NCBI GenBank assembly: GCA_026573805.1
Contig: JAIUSX010000044.1
Coordinates: forward strand, 11,860,001 to 11,924,000
Origin: Hesperophylax magnus
Taxonomy: Eukaryota > Arthropoda > Insecta > Trichoptera > Limnephilidae
DNA: 64,000 bases
Reading direction: 5' to 3'
This document shows positions 57,043 through 64,000 of the stretch, piece by piece; the stretch's first letter is position 1; every line of letters begins with the position of its first letter. The notes beneath the pieces are model-generated. The model was not told the origin of the DNA and did not search any database. It saw only the letters and a list, made by a program, of their open reading frames with translations. The position numbers were made by a program, and so were the translations under genes.

Positions 57043-57671
57043 TCTGGATTTTTTTCTCACTATCTTTTTCAAACGATAGTGAGAAAAAAAAATCAAGATA
57101 ATATACTCTGATAATATCGGTAAATATAAAGGAAATAAGGACATGCCAGTACGAAATGTTTTTTTATTTAAAAAAACTTCGTTGTGGTTAGATAATAGTG
57201 AGAAATATTCCCGGAAAATAACACATTTTAATAGTTATTTCGTTAAAATTAAAATCGATTGTTCACTTGGCGGCCATTATTGATGCAGGTTGAGAATTAG
57301 GTTAGTTTTTTCCTCTTTTATTTAGCCCAAAAATGATCCTAAAATAGGTTTTTAGGTTTATACTTTTGGTTCAACTCAAAAATAAATTTTAAAAAAGAAG
57401 CCAAAAAACCTATTTAAATATTATTATTTGAAAACATCACTTTAAAAAAAAAACTTCAATTTATCCGTTTTTTTAATGAAATAGATACTAAAATGCATTA
57501 TTTTTCATTTTTAAACTTAAAAACTAATAACTGTACAAAGTATTTTTTTAAATAAAATGTGCGTAATAAGCGTGTACATATAAAATGTTCCTATTTTCAA
57601 ATTAAAATTTACCGTAATATCAAACAACTGTGAAGCTTGACAGACCACGCCATAAGCGCGCTATATTTGCG

Positions 57672-57755
57672 TGGCTGGCCGTTTTCAGCATATCGCTCGC
57701 CATACATTCCCATTTGTAGTGTATGGCGAGCGATACGCTGAAATAGGCCAAGCCA
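57672..57755. repeat. Pre-miRNA-like stem-loop, 84 nt
   Basis: The left arm (TGGCTGGCC ... TATCGCTCGCCATACA) pairs with the right arm (TGTATGGCGAGCGATA ... GGCCAAGCCA) across a 13-nt loop at 57707-57719. The inner 16 bp are perfect and the outer stem has a few mismatches or bulges. It could be a short MITE or a small-RNA hairpin. Confidence 0.6.
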
Positions 57756-58515
57756 TGATGCTTTATGTATCGCCTACCTGACACTATCCACCAAATGTCA
57801 GCTTTTCTTTCTATTTCCTATAGTAAGCATAATAATTGTTTATAATTTTGAACATATATTTAGTGATATTTTCTTTATCACTTAACCGATTTACTTATGG
57901 GTGCAATGTGAGCTTCTGAAAAAATTATAACTTGGCAAGATTTTTTTCATTTTTGTAGACCGGATTTTTGTGTTTTATATTTCTAATATACATTTGGAGG
58001 TGGAGTCCACGATAACTGATTTATGTCGCGAGCGGCACGGTTTCCGAAAATTTGTGACACATTTTTTGGTGAATAGATTTGCAAATTCGTTCTTTGGATT
58101 TTTTTTGTATAATGATTTGAGATAACGGTTGACAAAGATAGAATACCAGAAACCAGTACGAATGGTTTAGTCTTATACCAACGCATAACGATTAGAAAAT
58201 CATTACCCATTGACAACAGTACCTATGTAACTTCTAATGATTAGCGATTTGACTAATCGCAATTTCTAACTCATCAATCAAAAAGAGAAAATTATTAATG
58301 CAATATGGTGAAATTGTAAGGAATATGACACATTTTAATATTACATTATGCACGTACTATTAATTAACCTAGCAAGCCATTTAACATTTGAATAGAAAAT
58401 GAGATAAGCAGAAAGATAATTATTTTGTAAAAAATTTCATAGACAAAACGTCAGCTTTGTGTTAAGTGATCGTGCCCCCTAAGTTGAGAAGCATTGCTCC
58501 CGATGTCTTCCTAGA

Positions 58516-58761
58516 CAGGGTTGTCAATACATATGTTCTAAAATACCCACAATAGATGTTTAAATTCCCCACAAATTCCTTTACATCCAAAATGAAAAAA
58601 AATCTATTAAAATTTTCTTTATTTTTTATTACCCAGTAATTTGCGGATTTTTCTTTCGTTCAAGCTTTAAAAATAGTAATTTCATTGAAAATTTGTGGTG
58701 AAATTTCGCAAAATTCGCAATTCTTAAAAATTTCGAAATTCACCACGAATTGGCAACCCTG
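58516..58761. mobile_element. CAGGGTTG-TIR MITE, inverted copy
   Basis: The ends CAGGGTTGTCAATAC and ATTGGCAACCCTG are inverted repeats. TGTCAATACATATGTTCTAAA and CCACGAATTGGCAACCCTG mirror the copy at 27529-27845. It is 246 bp, with a non-coding, AT-rich interior. Confidence 0.65.
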
Positions 58762-58769
58762 TTCCCAGT

Positions 58770-61340
58770 ACCGCACCGCATAAGTTCTTGCATTTTCTGC
58801 CTTTGTGACTATTATGGTACGCATGCGAACCGAAATGCGAGCCGAGCCACGAATTACGGGAAAGGAACGAGGTGCGTTTCGCGCCTTTTGCGGTTGCTTC
58901 GTTTCTTTCCCATAAGTTGAGGTTCAGCTCGGCAGTTCGGCTCGCGTATGTATCCCGGCCCTTAGAAGCCACATGCTGAATTCTCGTCTGATTTGATAAT
59001 GATGACGTGTGTGCTGTACGAATGTTGGCTTACATCAGCGATGCACAACCGTGTGGCTAATCTAAAGGCACTTGGGATAAATAATATTGCTTCGAAAACA
59101 TTTTGCTCTGTCGAACTTATAGGAATACTGATATACATGTGTATATATGGGCTGTTGGAACAATGATATTAAAATCAACTGCACCTTCACTGCAAAAAGT
59201 ACCTAACTATTTCATGGAAATCAATAGAAAAGTGTATTTATGTGATGGTGCCTAGTTGAGCTGTATTTTTATTTTTTGAGCCTTAAAGCTTAAATATTCG
59301 AATTTAATCGCTAGTGTGGAGGACTGTTGTTGTAAAGCGGAATGCGTCCTGCGGGTTGTGCCTTACTGACATACACCGTCTGTTTTTTTTGTACCACAAT
59401 TTCATAATCGACTTTTCCCTTTGTCTTCCGTGAAACTTATTCAACTACACTATATTAAAAGTGCGACGCCAACACTATCATTAGTGTTGGCGTCAACTTC
59501 GACTTGTGTGTCTTTTCTACTTTACCATATTCAGCCATTGGGAAAATTACACGGTTCGGAAGTTTACCCCTCTGTACTCCTTCATTGAGAATAATGTTTG
59601 ACTTATTTTCCTACCACGTAGCCCTCAATTTCATTAACCTTTGAATAATATAACGCCTCGAGAAGTTTGTGCAACTTTGTTTTTCTACCACTAAAATAAT
59701 AATGTTACGTTTGATTTTATGTTGGAATATTGTTAATTAGTGTCAAGAATTATGGATGTACGAATGCGTTAATTACTTTATTAACGACTGTTTTAAGGGC
59801 CCGCTTTCCGCGTAAAGAATTTAGATTTGGGCAACACCTACAAAATTTAGTGTTAAAAGAATCCGACAGAGGTGTCTGAATTCGTATTAGGAATAATTTT
59901 GGGGATTATGAAATTAAATTACCGACATCTATTGCAATTTTAGAAAAACAGAACCATTTTTAGTTAGCACCGACCTTAGAGTAATAATGCACCGACCAAA
60001 TGAGAAGGAAGTCGAAATGAAGATGGTTCTCAAAATATGGGTTTTATTACGGATTTAATTAATTATTTTTTTTTTTAATTTTACAAAAAACATTTACGAA
60101 AGTTATTTGTATAGGTATAAAAATTACTTTACTTTACTAAAATACTATTCTCACTTTTATAAAAGTAATTTATAACTTTTATAAAATCAATAAATATATT
60201 TTTACATCAATAAGGTTTTAAACTTTTTTACTCGAAAACTATCTTAAAACGTTGGAATTCCAAAAAAAGTTTTTTTTTCTTTTTTACTTGTACTATCAAT
60301 TAGAATCACCTCCCGAAGTTTGTGCACTTTACCCCCGACATCTTGTATAATATGCGCAATATAATATTTATACACGTGTAATATCTACTTTTGTACATTT
60401 ATATAAATTATATACACGTTTACATTTTTATGCTCATCAAATTTATTATATTATAAAGATAGATAGAAAGATCCTTAGTGCTTCCTGAGGACTTACAAAT
60501 CAGAAGACTTTTTTGTAATTATTTATTTATTCATTTAAACAATTCAATAATTATAAAGAGTAATAAAACATGTAAGCAACATAAAATTACATTCTAAAAT
60601 GTGAAAGGGGCTCTATTTATTTACATTTTTATGAAATTACTACTTTTAATAGTTTTAAGCTTTCAGTGAACTTTCAATTTTATTTTTAACTTCTCTAAAT
60701 ATTATTTGTTTAAATCGTCAAATATAATTTAATCACAAACACAAGATTCACTCAAAATGAAAGATTGGTGGTTCTGAAATGTTCCCATAAATACGGTGAA
60801 AGAACCCTAAACTATAAACTTATTACCCTAAACATGCTTCGAGCGAAATGCGGATCTGGAAACCTTATCGTCAATCTGAGCAAAACATACCATGAACGTC
60901 AATATAGCAACAGCCTTTGTTCTGCTGCAGTTTCATTAAATGCCGAGAGATCCGTTTACAGTCTCCAAAAAGCAATACTGGGGCACAACCCTAGAAGCAA
61001 AGCTAAATGATTGGAATACAGAAAGATAAAAACACACCATTGTCAAAAATATCTTGGCCGTAAATGATTAAATAAAATTAGATTTATTCAGGAAGGCAAG
61101 CTATCGATCAAATGATTTGCGAATTCGGAAAAACCGTTATTATTGAGGTTTTATTGATGTTTTGTTTCTCCCGATTTATTCGTATAACCCATTAGTCTAC
61201 ATAATTATCTAGCGGGTTTTCCATTACTTGTGCACTTATGTTAATGTATTTTATGACCGTCTTTGTGTTGCTTATATTTGTATCATGTTGTCTCCCTCTA
61301 TATTTTGTTATATATATGCACACATTATGTACTTCTTGTT
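58770..61340. other. AT-rich intergenic sequence, no gene recognised
   Basis: Only short frames without similarity. A 13-bp perfect hairpin with a 4-nt loop (GACGCCAACACTA inverted) lies at 59465-59494. Confidence 0.4.
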
Positions 61341-61352
61341 TAGTATTAATTT

Positions 61353-61393
61353 GTACCCTGATGATGCTTAAGTAAAGCGAAACCGGTCGGTTC
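61353..61393 (+). ncRNA. Hammerhead-ribozyme-like motif
   Basis: The core CTGATGA (61358-61364) is followed by a stem II candidate (GCTT at 61366-61369 with AAGC at 61375-61378), GAAA (61379-61382), a minimal stem III (C83, G86 and the A-U pair) and the cleavage triplet ending GTC at 61386-61388. Stem I is ACC (61355-61357) with GGT (61389-61391). One extra T lies between the core and stem II compared with the consensus. Minimal hammerheads of this layout are known in Penelope-like retroelements and retrozymes. No reverse transcriptase was recognised upstream. Confidence 0.4.
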
Positions 61394-61664
61394 TTAAATT
61401 AATAAATATCGTGGTTTTAAAACAAAAAAGTATTTTATTTTATTAAATTATATTCCCCACAGTTTCAGAACTTTCAATAGCTTCTTTCGCTCGCATGTTC
61501 ATTATTATTCTGAATTCCACGTTCGAGTATTGTTATTTGAAACAGATGGCCCGTATATTATTATTACATATTATATTATATTTCGGACATCGTTGCATTG
61601 TGAATTAATAAGAACTTGCCCTGTAATTTCTAATGTTTTGGAATTAGTTTTATTTCCCAAAGTA

Positions 61665-61866
61665 CGTATTCTGAAAAAAATAAAATAAAATTTTTTATAA
61701 CTTTTTACTACACAATACATAAATAAAAATAATAATTAATTTTTATAATAAATTATCGTTTATCGTATTCTGAAAAAAATAAAATAATAATTTTTATAAC
61801 TTTTTACTACACAATACATAAATAAAAATATGAATTATTAATTTTTATAGTAAATTATCGTTTATA
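61665..61866. repeat. Two tandem copies of a 99-bp AT-rich unit
   Basis: CGTATTCTGAAAAAAATAAA starts at 61665 and 61764. Both copies run through CTTTTTACTACACAATACAT to AAATTATCGTTTAT with few changes. Confidence 0.9.
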
Positions 61867-61869
61867 ATA

Positions 61870-62630
61870 AATATAAGCTTATAAATCAAAAATTGTATTT
61901 TTTTCTTCTCACCTATTAGATAGGATATAATTTTATGAGATATCATTTTTTCTTTGAAATACGGGATATCTTTCGTGTATTTCCCATCTTTGAAAAAACA
62001 ATATTTATTAACTCATAAACTTTACACGCGTAAAAATTATCTTTATAGATTCAAATATTTGCACGTAATCGCACGTCTGTAGATCATAGAACGTTGAACG
62101 ACATGTCTGCCCCCAAAGCCCTCGAGTTGGCGAATGAACTTTTCAAAGAAGATAGGTTAATCTTCAAGTCGGAGCGAGCGCGCTATAATAAATATGATTT
62201 AAAAGCAATAGGCGTAAGCGACAGTTGTGAAAATGTTTAATAAATCACGGCGTATTTCAAAAATAGCAAAAATCACTTTTGGGGTCTATTGAGTAGCATT
62301 AAAAGAAGCATTGTGATTTTTTTCATACATATAACTTGTAAAATAACAGAAATAAACGTGTTAATAATATTTTTCGGAGCATACTTTGCGATTTATTTCT
62401 ATCGAGGGAATTTCAAATAATTACCGTTTCGGCTTTTGGAACAAATAGATACTATCTTAAAGAATAACATATATTTTTTTAAGAGCTTAAAAACTTCAAA
62501 ATTTTAAGGAAAGTATGTCGGAAATTGGATGAAATTCGAATAGTGGGCCCTTAATTTTGCCTTTGTCACGCCTGCTATTAAATAACGATGTTTTCTTTGG
62601 TTTTATTATCCTTGTTTATAATAAACAGCA
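61870..62630. other. AT-rich intergenic sequence, nothing recognised
   Basis: No similarity, repeat structure or splice-like coding segment was noticed. Confidence 0.35.
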
Positions 62631-62631
62631 T

Positions 62632-63145
62632 ATTATTTATTGAAGACAATATTAGCAATTCCTAAACGAAAATTAGAAACAGAAAAAGAAACGGTCAAAT
62701 CTAGGACTTGAACCCAGGGCCCTACGTCTTACGTTATTCCAAAAATAAAATATTCATCCTAGACTTGCAGAAAAAGTCAATAGATGACGATAAAAATAAG
62801 ATATATTTATCTAAGACACTGTCTAGATTGCATTTAGTTCGGGTTGAATCTTGCGATCATACATAAAGATAGCAGCCAATAAAAATGTGCTATGAGAAAA
62901 TAACAATGTTGGTAGGTCTTATTCGAAGTATATGATACAGTTAAATATGACCGAAGGAGATAGGGTTCCATTAGCTCAGTTGGTAGAGCGGTGCCACGGC
63001 AAGGCAAGGGTCCTGGGTTCATGTCCTAGATGTCACAGTATCTTTTTTTGATTTTTCTGTTTCAAATTTTCGTTTAGGAATCGCTTATATTGTCTTCAAT
63101 ATTTAAATATTTCAATTTGAGGTTTTACGCAATGATATTCCAAAA
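62632..63145 (+). repeat. tRNA-related repeat with leader and an inverted tail copy
   Basis: Left part (62635-62735): reverse complement of the repeat tail and box-B area (GACTTGAACCC). Middle (62737-62957): the leader also seen at 25895-26111. Right part: TTAGCTCAGTTGGTAGAGCG (A box), GGTTCATGTCC (B box), then ATCTTTTTTTGATTTTTCTG and the tail to about 63140. The two tails form inverted ends of a unit of about 510 bp. It is RNA polymerase III-type in origin, but no intact cloverleaf forms. Confidence 0.7.
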
Positions 63146-63925
63146 AAAAACAGTAAATTACTTTATCGACCGCCAATTTTTTTATTGATTCGTATATTGG
63201 AATATTTTACATTTGATTTCATATGGCTTACCTTGTGTAAATATCCTCATTCGAAAAAAAAAACATTTCTCTTTATATGCAGTTGCCATAAATCTGATTA
63301 CTTTATTTATTTTATTTAATACAAAAATTAACATATTTTGTTGTGAGAATAACAATAGAATGTGTACATAAAACTAAGTTACGTAGTTTGTCGCAGTGCC
63401 TCACCAAAAATAAACTGGCAATGGGACTTGACAATATACTTATACAATTGGTTTGGTTATCATATTTTAGTTACATATTGTTATTTGAAAAATCAATTAG
63501 TGAATGACATTTAGATAATAATACAATCTTATGTGTTAAATTACTTCTATCAAAATGTTAAATATTATGAAAGTCGTGAAAATTTAACGGTTTATACTAT
63601 TTCACAAAATGTTGCTATAAAAATTATTATTAATATTTTAACCCGAATAATATAATGCATTTACTTAGTCAATCTATCAAAATGTGCTCCCTCGCCATGC
63701 AAGTAAAAAGATATTTAATTGAAAAGTTTTTTGTTTTCTTTCATTTAATTATAATGTCAAGCCACAAATTGATTGCTTTCTTCGATAAATAAATAAATAT
63801 TATTCAAACCTTGCAACTTAAAGAGGGCTGATTCAAATGATAAATTACTTAATAGTATATTCTATCAAAATTTGCATTCTCTTTGTGATATAATAGGTCT
63901 TAAAAAATAATATTTATGTAACGTT
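63146..63925. other. AT-rich intergenic sequence, nothing recognised
   Basis: No coding similarity or repeat termini were seen. Confidence 0.35.
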
Positions 63926-63930
63926 AACGT

Positions 63931-64000
63931 CAAGAGTCTCAACTACTCCCAAACATCTGGAGCCAGTGAGAGTGGCATCCCCAATTTGGGTATGCTGTAC
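63931..64000 (+). repeat. Dispersed repeat family R, cut by the window end
   Basis: Contains CAACTACTCCCAAACATCTG, GAGCCAGTGAGAGTGGCATC and CCCCAATTTGGGTATGCTGT, the first part of the family, in plus orientation. Confidence 0.65.

Larger units (their letters stand above)
56116..58510. other. AT-rich intergenic sequence with repeat remnants
   Basis: No protein similarity was found. It contains the MITE copy at 56811-57042, a short hairpin at 57047-57094 and the stem-loop at 57672-57755. Confidence 0.4.

Overview
This is a window of an animal nuclear genome, most likely an insect. It is AT-rich and intron-containing, uses GT-AG splice sites and AATAAA poly(A) signals, and is dense in non-LTR retrotransposons, SINE-like repeats and TIR/MITE DNA elements. 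Nothing prokaryotic, no CRISPR array and no rRNA was seen. The order of insect cannot be fixed from the sequence alone.

Four host-type genes can be reconstructed. Three lie in tandem on the minus strand. From right to left these are: (1) a five-exon gene for a 210-aa coiled-coil protein I do not recognise (53740 to 42041); (2) an axonemal inner-arm dynein heavy chain, 3926 aa, built from one 43-codon exon and one 11.65-kb exon (40736 to 28071); (3) ACTR5/Arp5, the INO80-complex actin-related protein, 12 exons and 681 aa (26923 to 7800). The fourth is on the plus strand at 1958-5032: a three-exon gene for a 192-aa protein. It resembles the DNA-binding (helix-turn-helix) half of a Tc1/IS630-type transposase but lacks the DDE catalytic half, and its own poly(A) signal follows the stop codon. 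All splice junctions given here are canonical and phase-consistent, worked out by hand.

The rest is mobile-element sediment. 1-1000: two opposed fragments of a jockey-like LINE. 3.3-4.6 kb: MITEs inside an intron of the transposase-derived gene. 7.8-27 kb: ACTR5, whose introns hold a TA-flanked pogo-like element nested in a CAGGG-TIR element nested in a 42-bp minisatellite, a near-perfect 112-bp palindrome, a deleted Tc1/mariner copy, a TTAA-flanked MITE and several tRNA-related repeats. 41.3-54 kb: the coiled-coil gene, with one LINE (perfect 13-bp target duplication) and a second LINE inside a MITE. 54-64 kb: apparently intergenic, AT-rich, with LINE, SINE and MITE remnants, a hammerhead-ribozyme-like motif near 61.36 kb and a CpG-richer candidate promoter near 55.8-56.1 kb.

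The strongest leads are the DDE-less transposase-derived gene; a promoter-proximal module shared by that gene and ACTR5; the nearly intronless dynein gene with a retrocopy-like 3' end and an RFX X-box-like site upstream; the 112-bp palindrome; and the hammerhead-like motif. No clearly new multi-gene system was found.
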